Below, piece by piece: positions 54,848-64,000 of a stretch of 64,000 nucleotides of DNA; within the stretch, counting starts at the first letter, position 1, and each line of letters starts with the position of its first letter. Position numbers and translations under genes: made by a program. This DNA is from Diphasiastrum complanatum (Eukaryota; Streptophyta; Lycopodiopsida; Lycopodiales; Lycopodiaceae). The notes beneath the pieces were generated by a model. The model was not told the origin of the DNA and searched no databases. It saw nothing but the letters and a program-made list of their open reading frames with translations. Where the stretch lies: assembly GCA_029204225.1 (NCBI GenBank), contig CM055108.1:48105996-48169995 (forward strand), given 5' to 3'.

Positions 54848-54849
<2 letters not shown>
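54384..54849 (-). other. 5' region of LINE L5: repeat-rich
   Basis: Irregular repeats of GCAGCAAGGGA, GCGATGG and GGGACAGG on the plus strand, bounded by ORF1 and a (GA)n tract. It mirrors the 5' region of L4 in position and style. Confidence 0.55.

Positions 54850-54890
<41 letters not shown>
54850..54890. repeat. (GA)n tract at the 5' end of LINE L5
   Basis: About 40 bp of GA with one GGG interruption. Not preceded on its right by a LINE 3' end, so this tract may be the original target. Confidence 0.95.
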
Positions 54891-54996
54891 CACTTAGAGC
54901 TTAGAAGTTAGGGTTTAGGATTAGTTTTTGCTTTGAATTTTGAAATTAGTACCTACTACTGTGAAGTTCAAAGTTATTAGTTCATAGCTATTAGCT

Positions 54997-56300
54997 ATGC
55001 CGAGACAACGGGATCCTCTATGGGATCACGTCATCCTAAATTTCAGGGTATGGCACGTCAGGCACAAAGAAGTGGACTTGTAAGTATTGCAGAATACTTA
55101 TGGAGGAGGTCCCGTTCATATAAGGGCGCATCTTACCTCTCCAAGGATACGAGATCGTTGTTTGCACGCAAGCACCAAAGTCACTGCTGATTGCCGGGAT
55201 CGGGGATGACTCTCATGCGACTTTGTGACCTTTTGTCATCAACCATATTACATAATCCATTAAAGTTTAAACATTTGCAATATAATACATTGTTACAGGT
55301 GCGGCAGAGTGCCGAGATTCCACATCACAGCCGTAACATGTAGCTGGTACTAGTTCCACATCCATTTCTTCTTCTGGAGAGACTTAGACAGTGCTAGTAG
55401 GTGGAGCGGGCACTAGTGCTACTGGTAGGGCTGGTGGTGATAGGGGTTGAGGACAGCTTAGAGGTAGGGACATTTATGTGGCACCCTTCTAGCAGTCGAA
55501 CAAGGATGCAACTATTGTTGCTGTTAGGAGGTGCTTTTACTTGTGCGACCTCCCCTTTCATGTGGCTATGACCCCTGCATGGAGGGATACGAGCAGTATT
55601 TGTATCGGTGCTGAGTGGGAAGGCTCAAGCATGGCGCAGTCAAGGACAAGAGAGCTATATGTTGAGCGGCAGTCCGTGGAAAATGATCTACAGCCCATCA
55701 GGAAGTCATGGACGAGGTATACCTTAGTTCCTTAAAAACCTTTGTACTTTCAAGTTTCGAGTTTGCACTTTCAAATTTGTAAGTTAAAAGTCTCAACTTT
55801 CAAATTTCAACTTTATACTTGACTCTTGACTCTTGACTCTTTGGTGCTCTAGCTAGTAGCCTGAGGCCTCCAAGTTACTTGAATGTTGAAACTTTTGTTG
55901 AACGTTCTAGGCATGAATGCACCATCCTATCAGATGGTTGGACCGATGTAAGGAGGCGTCATATTGTGAATATATTGGTGTCTTCTTGCATGGACACCAT
56001 GTTTTTGAAGTCCATTGATACATCGGAGGCAGGCTTGGCATTGGATGACAGGAGATTGTTTGAGTACATCTCACAGGCCATTGAGGAAGTCGGAAAAGGA
56101 AAATGTTGTCCATGTATGCACTTTAGTCTATAATGCACATTCAACATTGACGTTACATTGAACATTGCAATTTGCATTTGCCATTTACTGTTTTTTATGG
56201 ATTTCGACGTTCGTTGTGACTTATTTGAACTTTGCAGAATGCTCATTGTTCATGAGTTATGATTCAACCTTTGTCGGAATCCAATGTACAGGTTGTCACG
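54997..56300 (+). pseudogene. hAT transposase remnant (BED finger and DUF659)
   Basis: MPRQRDPLWDHV opens a BED-type zinc finger, continued out of frame by CKYCRILMEE and IRAHLTSP. FYLCDLPFHVAMTPAWRD and DLQPIRKSWTRY (55541-55735) match the hAT segment after the finger. TILSDGWTDVRRRHIVNILV, FLKSIDTSEAGLALDD and YISQAIEEVGK (55879-56133) are DUF659. Likely introns separate these blocks (55716-55870; 56120-56237). A last block, NVQVVTKT (about 56282-56305), matches the VVQVVTDN motif and is cut by a copia LTR at 56308. No dimerisation domain found. Confidence 0.8.
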
Positions 56301-56307
56301 AAAACAC

Positions 56308-56733
56308 TGTTAGGAATTAATGTTTATTTTGATACCCCTTAATGATAGTTTGGCCATGCCTGCGTGCTATTTTTAGGGGCCATTCTATTTATAATAAATT
56401 CGTTTTTTAAGGCTTATGCATGTAGGTGGGCGCACTACAACTAAATTAGGATCTATTTAGTACTTAGAAATTCATCTTGGGACTTTACCCGATATAGGTA
56501 GTAATTATAGCAATTAGCTTTTGCTCTTTTGCTATTTACTTTAGGCTCTTAGCTTTTCTCATTGATTAGAGAATCTATTTAAGTAGGTTGGCACCACAAT
56601 CATTCCATTCATTCCATTATGCTAAAGCAATTGCTCAATTCTCCTATGATCTAAATTCTCTCTATGCTTGGTTTTGTGTGAGTGCTAGTAGGACTAGTAT
56701 CTTCATTTAGAATTTGTATCACAAATTCTAACA
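56308..56733 (+). repeat. 5' LTR of copia element P2
   Basis: 426 bp, TGTTAGGAATTAATG...AAATTCTAACA, so the ends form an 11-base near-perfect inverted repeat. Followed directly by the PBS. Its 5' bases match the P1 LTR. Confidence 0.85.
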
Positions 56734-56745
56734 TGGTATCAGAGC
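56734..56745 (+). other. Primer-binding site of P2
   Basis: TGGTATCAGAGC, perfect to the plant copia initiator Met tRNA consensus. Confidence 0.9.
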
Positions 56746-57780
56746 AAGCTATTTGGTAAGAGAGAGTTTATTTGCAGGGTTGCAAGAAGATTAATTGGAG
56801 GAGACAAAGCTGCATGCGGAGTTGACGGTGTTGGGAAGACAACGGATCTGGATCTCTGCACCTGAATCGCTGCTGGTGGTATCAAATCTGCTGCTGGTGT
56901 CTATCACTGAGATGGATTGAGATAGATTGTTGGCTGCATGTTGGATTGCTGCCTACTGATTGAAGAAATTAGATTGATTGTCTGCAGATCACTGACTGTC
57001 TATAATCTTGGATCACTGCAGAACAGATCTGGCATCTGGTTCGCTGGTAGTTTGACAGAGCTGGTTTGCTGGTAGTCTGACAGAGCTGGTTCGCTGGTAG
57101 TCTGACAGACCTGATCGCTGGTAGTCTGACAGACCTGATCGCTGGTTGACTAACAGACATGTTCGCTAGTAGTCTGACAGATTTGTTCGCTGGTTGTCTG
57201 ACAGAGCTGATCACTGGTTGTCTGACAGACCTGTTTGCAGAGTTGACGGTGTCGGGAAGACAACGGATCTGGATCTTTGCACCTGAATCGCTACTGGTGG
57301 TATCAAATCTGCTGCTGGTGTCTATCACTGAGATTGATTGAGACAGATTGTTGGCTGCATGTTGGATTGCTACCTACTGATTGCAGAAATTAGATTGATT
57401 GCCTGCATATCACTGACTGTCTATAATCTTGGATCACTGCAGAACAGATCTGGCATATGGTTCGCTGGTAGTCTGACAGAGCTGGTTCGCTGGTAGTCTG
57501 ATAGAGCTGGTTCGCTGGTAGTCTGCTGACAGACCTGATTGCTGGTAGTTTGACAGACCTAATCGCTGGTTGACTGACAGACCTAATCGCTGGTAGTCTG
57601 ACAGATTTGTTCGCTGGTTGTCTGACAAAGCTGATCACTAGTTGTCTGACAAACCTGCTTGCTGGTAGTCTGACAGATCTGTTCGCTGGTTGTCTGACAG
57701 ATCTGTTCACTGGTTTTCTGATAGATCTGCTTGCTGATTGGAGCAAAATCAGTTGTTGGAAGTTGCTATAGATCAGTATT
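56746..57780 (+). repeat. P2 leader: 25-bp tandem array within a 420-bp higher-order repeat
   Basis: The core unit is about 25 bp (GTTCGCTGGTAGTCTGACAGA plus 3-4 bases), about 8 copies at 57034-57235 and about 12 at 57453-57745. A non-array segment (56818-57033) is repeated at 57238-57453, offset 420, with about 10 substitutions. Unit-plus-spacer has therefore been duplicated as a block. No coding role: the open minus-strand frames arise from the 25-bp period. Confidence 0.9.
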
Positions 57781-58165
57781 ATGGCAGGATTGAATGATGA
57801 TGTGTTACCGGAGTCTAGCAAGCTAGATGAAACAAACTACAGCATATGGAAGTTCAGAGTTGCGGGAGTATCAAAGACGTAGAAGAAAAGCTCATCATAT
57901 CATCAACTTGTCAGTTAGAGATATGATTATACCTCATATCAGAGATGTTGTTGGACCCAAGGAGGCTTGGGATATACTGAAGAACTTGTATGAGATGGTA
58001 AATCAATCACGAATCTTATTCTTGACTAATAAGCTTTTCATACATTGAAGATGGGTACATGTGAATAGTAACGGACTACTTTACTTGGGTGAAAGATCTG
58101 AGAGGACAACTTATTGCCGTTGGAGAAAGTGTTCAAGATTAAGTGCTTGCATATCTGAGATTGTG
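57781..58165 (+). pseudogene. P2 gag, deleted and frameshifted
   Basis: MAGLNDDVLPESSKLDETNY then SIWKF, a deletion near 57865, then AHHIINLSVRDMIIPHIRDV, KEAWDILKNLYEMVNQS and RILFLTNKLF. After a frameshift near 58030, DYFTWVKDLRGQLIAVGES and VLAYLR continue the UBN2 domain to about 58165, where the element ends. Protease to RNase H and the 3' LTR are absent. Closely related to P1 gag. Confidence 0.85.
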
Positions 58166-58980
58166 ATATGCTGCGTGCATTGTGCATGTGTCATGAGTCA
58201 TGACTCATCTTTGGAGTATTCATGTACTATGGACTATCTTTTACGTACTATAGCTTATAAGTTATGATGAATCATGATTAAATGTAAATTGTAATCTCTA
58301 TTTCAATTTTCTGGTCACTGGTAAGTCATAATTGGTCATGTCACTACGTGTGAACTTTGAAGCACTCAGCACTGTGAACTTTCAACTTAGTCTTGTAATA
58401 TGTATGGTGTATTGTAGTATCTAGTATCTACAAGTGTATATCACCTATTTATGGGGTCCATATAGGGCCCAAATTAGGGATAGACATATAAGATAAGGGC
58501 TAGGCATAGAAGTGTGATTGTTGACATGTTATCGAGTACCTACTACCATGTCCAAAGTTTTGAAACAATTCTAAAAAGTTCTTCAATCTTCTTAAACTGT
58601 AATTTTTGACATTGAGCATTGAAGCCATTGATTTCAATCTTGATTCTAAGGTTCGAATACTAGGTGGCAGGTGTCTTGCTTTCATTAACCATGTACCTGC
58701 TATAATGCTATTGTGTTTCAAAACAATCTCTTAGAGCTTCCCAAGTTTTAATCTTCTTAATTTAAAATTATGACTTAAAGTTATCACAATAAGCACTAAA
58801 GCCACTAGGTTGGAGATAGAAATTGGATGTATCTGCTTAGTACTAGTCTTCATATGACATGTCTAAACCCATAAAAACACATTTTTTTTAAAAAAACCTA
58901 AAGGAGTTCAGATTTTTTTGGCCTTTTTCTTTGCAAATTTTTGGGTTATTTTTGGGGGGGGAAACTAAAAAAAAGAATTA
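58166..58980. other. Unassigned DNA right of element P2
   Basis: Could contain the 3' part of the hAT element, but I recognise no dimerisation motif. The words TGTGAACTTT, GTATCTAGTATCTAC recur loosely. Confidence 0.4.
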
Positions 58981-58989
58981 ATTGATTAA

Positions 58990-59095
58990 TCAATTTATTA
59001 ATCAGTACGGTTCACCACAGTTCTGGGCAAAAAAATTTAAGAACCGTACGGTTCACTGTACGGTTCTCAGAACCGGGGTAAACCGATAATGGTCC
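58990..59095. repeat. Palindromic-word island (GAACCGTACGGTTC type)
   Basis: Perfect 14-bp palindrome GAACCGTACGGTTC (59041-59054), with partial copies AGTACGGTTCACC, CTGTACGGTTCTC and GAACCGGGGTAAACCG around it. Next to TTAATTGATTAATCAATTTATTAATC, an AT palindromic run at 58977-59003. Confidence 0.9.
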
Positions 59096-59123
59096 TTGAT
59101 AAAAGGAACAAGAACCTTTTTAA

Positions 59124-60300
59124 TCATTTTGAAGAATTCAGCTTGCAGACCTTCGATATCTTGAGCTTTGCCATAAGAGGAGCTAGTAATTCCAACTTTT
59201 CACTTCTCCTGTAGAGATCCCTACATGTGTGGCTGGTTAATGGAACATCCCATGATGCAAATGACTTCATATGATTTTCTGGCATACAAGAACCATGAAT
59301 CAGCCAAATATGATCTGCATGTCTTTTGGGTTTGCCAAGTAGCTCTTTCCAATTGCTCTTAGAATCCTTTTCCACATAGGACAGCGAATTTGTTGGCTTC
59401 CATACAAAATCCAATTTCTTCTTTGAAAGCAACTGATTGTAAGCATGAAAAATACTTCCCAGCACCACCGGATTGCTTTGACTTCCTTTTAGCCTCTTTG
59501 CATTCTTCATCAAACTAGGGATTTTTGGGAAAAGCGGTTCTCTCCCCCATAATTGCTTTGCTAGAGTGTCTTTCTAAAAGGCCTCGTATACATCTTTCTT
59601 ATGAAATACAAACTTAAAATTTTCTGCTCAAATTTTCAGATTTTTATATAGGGGTTTCACAAGTGACATTTAGATACAAAAGAATAGGATGCTGATCCTA
59701 TTTCAAGAAAGGTGCAACTTTCATATCTCCAATAAGTTATAATGTACTAAGTGATGCCAAAACATACTCAACAATGCTATTATCTTTTATGGACGAGGGA
59801 ATACAGCCATTTGAGAATAGCCACTTATGCAGTCCATCGCATATAACAAGTTCATGTACATCACAAAGATTGAGTAGTTCCTTACTAAAGTTGATGATGG
59901 GATTGTTGTCGTCCATAGACAATCTCTCAAATCCTCAGGAGGCATCTGACCACATTCCTCATAAAAAATCGGTTGGGCATTTTCAATCCTTCCATAAAAT
60001 TCCCCAACAAGATGGCATCTAAATCTTCTTTGAATTTAATTATGTCAACTGCATTTTCCAAACAGATCTTCACTATCCAAACTCATAGCATGCTACAAAA
60101 CAGATCTTTAAGGAGCAAAATAGTGCGCACACAGAAAGATTACCTTCTTTTCCGCCATCATTCTCAGCCTGTTTTTTGGCATCCTTTTTTGAAGCTTAAT
60201 TGGCGCCTCAAAGGTTTTGCAAATACAAGCCAAGACTCCAAAGCCTGTTTTCAAACCTTTTTTTAATCTTTTTATGTTCTGTTACATTGAATGAAAATTT
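59124..60300 (-). pseudogene. Second LINE type: endonuclease end and linker, highly decayed
   Basis: Minus strand: ELLNLCDVHELVICDGLHKW, GCIPSS and SIVEYVLASLST (59737-59922) match the endonuclease block ELL.L..AHEL...NGL..W...SVVDY...S of the other LINEs but are clearly a different family. Downstream FDEECKEAKRKSKQSG and a frame YNQLLSKKKLDFVWK then ELLGKPKRHADHIW (59124-59513) represent the linker before RT. Many stops. No RT blocks recognised. Confidence 0.6.
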
Positions 60301-61955
60301 GAAGCAAGGACAATCTTGTTTGCATGTGTCATAAGAGGCATGATTATTAGATTTAAATCGCCCAGAGCAATGTTCACAAAATGGCTAGCTAGCTTCGTTC
60401 TGTGATTGCCATCTGCATCTCATTACGCCCTTTATGGAGTGTCCCTTGGCATTACAAAAAAGCAGTCGTGGCACATAGTCCTATCTCAACCTGCAATTTG
60501 TGTCGTGCATAAGATGTTTTTCACTTTTGCAAGTCACTAATCTTTAGCCTTATCTGAGTAGAATTACTAGTTGATTTTTGTATTCCTTGAGCATCCAAAA
60601 TTGGAAAAAGCTACCAACAACTTTGAATCATGTTAGAGACCTACCCTGAAGAAGATCGGACCCCACAAAATTAGGCCAATAGTTTAAAATTAACAAAACA
60701 CCTAAAGTCAACTGTCAAAGTTCCAAAGAATCACAAACAGTTTCAAACAGTTTCCATCCACACTCATTCACATCCATTCATGATTCTCATTAAATTTTGA
60801 AAAAAAACCCTTTTTTAGGGAACTTTATGTTTCCCACCTTTTTGCATTATTTCAAAGAATGATACAATTTTTTCTTATCGTTTTGCCAAAAAAAATCTCC
60901 AACCACTCCAATCATCTACAATATGTAGCTCATCAATCTTCACTACTGCCATCTCCAAATACTTAGTCAACATCTTTCAACTAACCCCCATCTGAAATGA
61001 AAAAAATTCTTAGTAAATACAAAAATTTGTCCCATGATTGAGCTCACATTTTCTACAGTATCCAGCAAAATTTATGCATGTCAAAAGAAAATGAAATATT
61101 TCAGATGGATGGATTTATAGATTGCCGACAGGAAATATTTTTTTCTTCTCGAAATATCTGTGACAAAGATCGGCTAGGTTGTAGGGATTAGACAATAAAG
61201 CATAAAAGTCAGAGGGTGTTATTCAAACGTCTTATAAGGAGACCAAAAGTCTAATGAAGTTGTTTGTATACTAAATACCTTACGGACAAACATTCTGGAT
61301 CATCAAATATGACCACCTCCAAATATCTCTACTAAAAAAGTAAATCTCCCTCTATAATCTGCATGATTCTACTACCAAATAGTAGAACAGTATGGGTAAA
61401 AGTGCAAACAATATGAGTAGCAAACAGAACTGAATTCAAGCAAACACCAATCAATCAATAAACCGACATTGTTGTTTAGATTACTAGACATTCTAGACTA
61501 CGTAACAATTTGACATTTATTTGTGATATAATTTAAGCTTGAAGGCTTTTTAAGCACTGAATTACAGTGCCTGAGAAACAGAAATGAAAAATGAATTGCG
61601 AAGCTATTGATGTTCATGTGACTAATACACAAAAAGAGAACAATTAAATGATGACTATATAAATAGCATGAATATTGATGAAAGATGATGAGCAAAACAA
61701 CTTTGGGGACCAGTATACAACTTTGAAAGGAAGAAGAACGATATGGGTAAAAGTGTTACCACCCGCATCACAACACCACTTGCAAAGTTGGACATCGTTC
61801 CCGTCCATTATATGCCCTCCTTATTCAAATTGTCAAATCTTGTTGCCTCTGTACTTGACCATATCGTATGGAACTCCAAGCTGCCAAACATTTGCAAACC
61901 AAGTCCCATCAGGCTAATGACTTTTCCAACAATCCATGAATTTTTCTACAAGGAT
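60301..61955. other. Unassigned DNA
   Basis: On the minus strand near 60340-60400 a stretch reads CEHCSGRFKSNNHASYDTC, a C2H2-finger-like spacing next to the LINE remnant. It may belong to that LINE. Nothing else recognised; AT-rich with short frames. Confidence 0.35.
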
Positions 61956-61988
<33 letters not shown>

Positions 61989-62003
61989 AATAAATAAATA
62001 AAG
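61956..62003. repeat. Compound (CA)n(TA)n(AATA)n microsatellite
   Basis: About 23 bp CA, 9 bp TA, then AATA units. Confidence 0.95.
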
Positions 62004-62808
62004 CATGAATTTATGATTATGATTGCCCTAGTTTACATGATCAAAAACTAGGGTTTACTATCTTCTGAGAGCAATATTGGGGAACTAAGTTTCTAGCGAA
62101 TTGCCGCGATTCATTGCTATGACCTTTCCCATTAATTGTTGTTCTCCTTGTTGATTTTGTTCTAGATTCAAGGTTCAAATCTATTTTATGATCGGAGAGC
62201 CCAACGAATATATTCATGTCCTATTCTCTCAAATCGATATCCATGGACTGATCCACACACGAGAAATTTGATTTCACTTTGGGTGAGTTTTAATGTTGAT
62301 TTCCATTCAGGGTTGATCTTGGATCTCCTCAATTCACATTGCAGATTCATTTATGCCTTTCTGCATCTATTCTAAACTTTGGTCAACACAACCCTTCAAT
62401 ATTTGCATTTGATACATTTTGAGTTAGGATGAGTTAAAAACATATGATTGGGACTAGTAAGTAGAGTATCAATGACTTCATTCATTTGACACCTCAATCA
62501 TTGTTATTCACATGGTGATTGATTGGGCCATACCCATGGTGCCTATATGTATTCTTAGTGGACAAACTTAGGCAAGCTTCACTAGGGTCCAAGTGGCAGC
62601 ACATATACTCTCAAATTTGTGCCATGTTGATGTATGCCCTAATCTCATAGCTTCATAGTACTATATTCCCTTGATGGCCTCTAGATGAATGGTAGGATCT
62701 CGGTTATTTATTTCTTAAGGGCCTCCATATACGTAGTAAGATCTCTCACGTCTAGTCTACACTTGGTTTCGTTCTTCAAGAAGGATAATAGATTGAAGGT
62801 TTCTTATG
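62004..62808. other. Unassigned DNA
   Basis: No gene or element recognised. Short frames only. Confidence 0.4.
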
Positions 62809-63205
62809 AAAAAAGGCCATATTTGCAACAATCGTTGCGATGAGCATCTCCAAGGCGTTGGCTTCCTATTTGCCCCTCTCGGAAGTGTTTCCTCTCCATA
62901 GTGAAAGCATATTTTATCAAGTCTCCTTGTGCAACATAATTCTGAAGGTTTCTTATTGTACAAGGTTCTTAGTTGGAGGTAGCTATATGAAAAAGGGCCA
63001 TATTTGCAACAATCGTTGCGATGAGCTTTTCTTCTAGGAGTCAATGAAGAGTTATTGCACTACCACTTGGCTATTGATTCCACCGCGTCTTGATATGCTC
63101 GATTTGCCTTCATCTCCAAGGCATTGGCCTCCTATTTGCCCCTGTTTCCTCTCTATAGTGAAAGCATATTTTATCAAGTCTCCTTGTGCAACATAATTCT
63201 GCCTT
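62809..63205. repeat. Interleaved duplication of two blocks
   Basis: Block a (GGCCATATTTGCAACAATCG and on to GATGAGC) occurs at about 62814-62845 and 62997-63027. Block b (CATCTCCAAGGC...CAACATAATTCTG) occurs at about 62845-62943 and 63112-63201, with a 12-base deletion in the second. The order a-b, a-b with a 85-bp insertion in the second copy indicates an old tandem duplication of about 180-270 bp. Confidence 0.8.
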
Positions 63206-64000
63206 TTCATTTCCTCTTGCAACAACAATACCCGTCGGCAAACTCATGAAGCGATTATGTTAAGTACAAAGCAAAATATAAACGCAAGGGAAACAAAGTC
63301 AAAATTCGGTCTCACCACTTGATCTTCAGTCTCACCACTTGATCATTGGTATCCTTCCCCTGCATAACGTGCTCAAATATGGTGTCCTCTGAAGTGATCC
63401 TTAGTGGATGTTATCTATTTTCCACTACAAGATAATGGATGCAACAACCTCCTCAGCTATCAACTTCTTTGTCCACGAGTGTAGGCAAAGATTGAGAATA
63501 CAATAAGTTGTCATACTCCTTCAAACAAATTCCTTAGCCTCCTTTTCTATATAGTGCAATTTTTTTCCTCTAGTAACAATTTCCAATGGTAATTCATCCA
63601 TGAGAAAAGTTTCCCCCAAGAACTTCCTAGGATGGTGAAGATAGTCAAGACACAATATACCAATTCCCTTAATAAGTAAGAAAGCAAAAACCTTAAAATT
63701 TCCATACAATCTTTTCCTTGACAAAGCCTACCTACCCATGCTAATGACCTAGGAAGAAAATTGTGAATGCTTCTCCCTCTTATTATGATCTTGGAGGCAG
63801 ACTTGGTGATGTCAATCTAGTCTAGGTTTTCCTTTGCAATTTCACGATTCATGAGGAAAATTTTGACATATTTGTTGAAATCTAAGTCCTGAGTTCTACC
63901 TAGTAACAAGCAACAGATTCGCAAGATTCTACATGCATTTAAGGAAAGACAATCATCACATACTTACATGGGCTCTCTCTGTAGAAGACAGAGTCAAATG
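63206..64000. other. Unassigned DNA, one protein-like minus-strand frame
   Basis: The minus frame 63521-63724 reads KVFAFLLIKGIGILCLDYLH, then FLMDELPLEIVTRGKKL. It has protein-like composition but I recognise no family, and neighbouring frames have stops. It may be a fragment of a host or transposon gene. Confidence 0.3.

Noticed and set aside
54118-54893. Ser/Leu/Pro-rich frames on the minus strand overlapping ORF1 and its 5' region
   Set aside because: CT-rich composition gives open frames in all three phases. Only the frame at 53406-54383 has motifs shared with the second copy.
57034-57745. CRISPR-like array
   Set aside because: The repeats are directly contiguous 25-bp tandem units without unique spacers, in plant nuclear DNA and inside a retrotransposon leader.
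56969-57821. Minus-strand frames rich in SVRQPAN/SVRLPA repeats
   Set aside because: They are the translated shadow of the 25-bp tandem array in the P2 leader. The period is not a codon-selected structure and the real Gag lies on the other strand.
60340-60400. Independent C2H2 zinc-finger gene
   Set aside because: A single CxxC...H...C spacing without an open frame around it, next to a LINE remnant; too little to call a gene.

Overview
This is plant nuclear DNA: AT-rich, with few intact reading frames, a split gene with plant splice signals, and dense layers of decayed retrotransposons. The best host gene is an EMBRYONIC FLOWER 1 (EMF1)-like gene on the minus strand, which points to a seed plant. 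Giant repeat-filled introns and old, heavily deleted elements suggest a large-genome lineage such as an early-diverging angiosperm or a gymnosperm; the sequence alone does not decide the species.

Layout. 1-0.6 kb: tail of a Ty1/copia polyprotein. 2.96-39.8 kb: the EMF1-like gene, read right to left. Its proposed coding exons are 39180-39243, 34885-35110, 32872-34354 and 2958-5741 (1518 codons, all junctions in phase). The last intron is 27.1 kb and holds four copia elements (P1 plus strand 6.9-10.2 kb; M1 minus 12.6-16.75 kb; M2 minus 22.3-26.9 kb; M3 minus 26.9-about 30.5 kb), two LINE copies (plus, 17.9-22.2 kb) and several LTR fragments. 36-37.7 kb: scraps of gypsy integrase and copia RT inside intron 1. 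40-47.4 kb: upstream intergenic DNA with a 107-bp minisatellite, a long perfect-loop hairpin and a fresh 749-bp tandem duplication. 47.6-54.9 kb: a head-to-tail minus-strand array of LINE copies whose boundaries are (TC)n tracts. 55-56.3 kb: hAT transposase remnant, cut by a copia element (56.3-58.16 kb) whose leader is a satellite-like higher-order repeat. 59.1-60.3 kb: a second, more decayed LINE type. 60.4-64 kb: mostly unassigned.

Nothing here works as an operon. The EMF1-like gene would encode a nuclear Polycomb-associated repressor; all transposon genes seen are broken. The most interesting signals are: a LINE family with a conserved 3' hairpin plus AATAAAG plus (TC)n tail that forms nested head-to-tail arrays; an ORF1-only derivative of it; an EMF1 gene that keeps phase across a 27-kb transposon graveyard; and several short islands built from different palindromic words with the same architecture.
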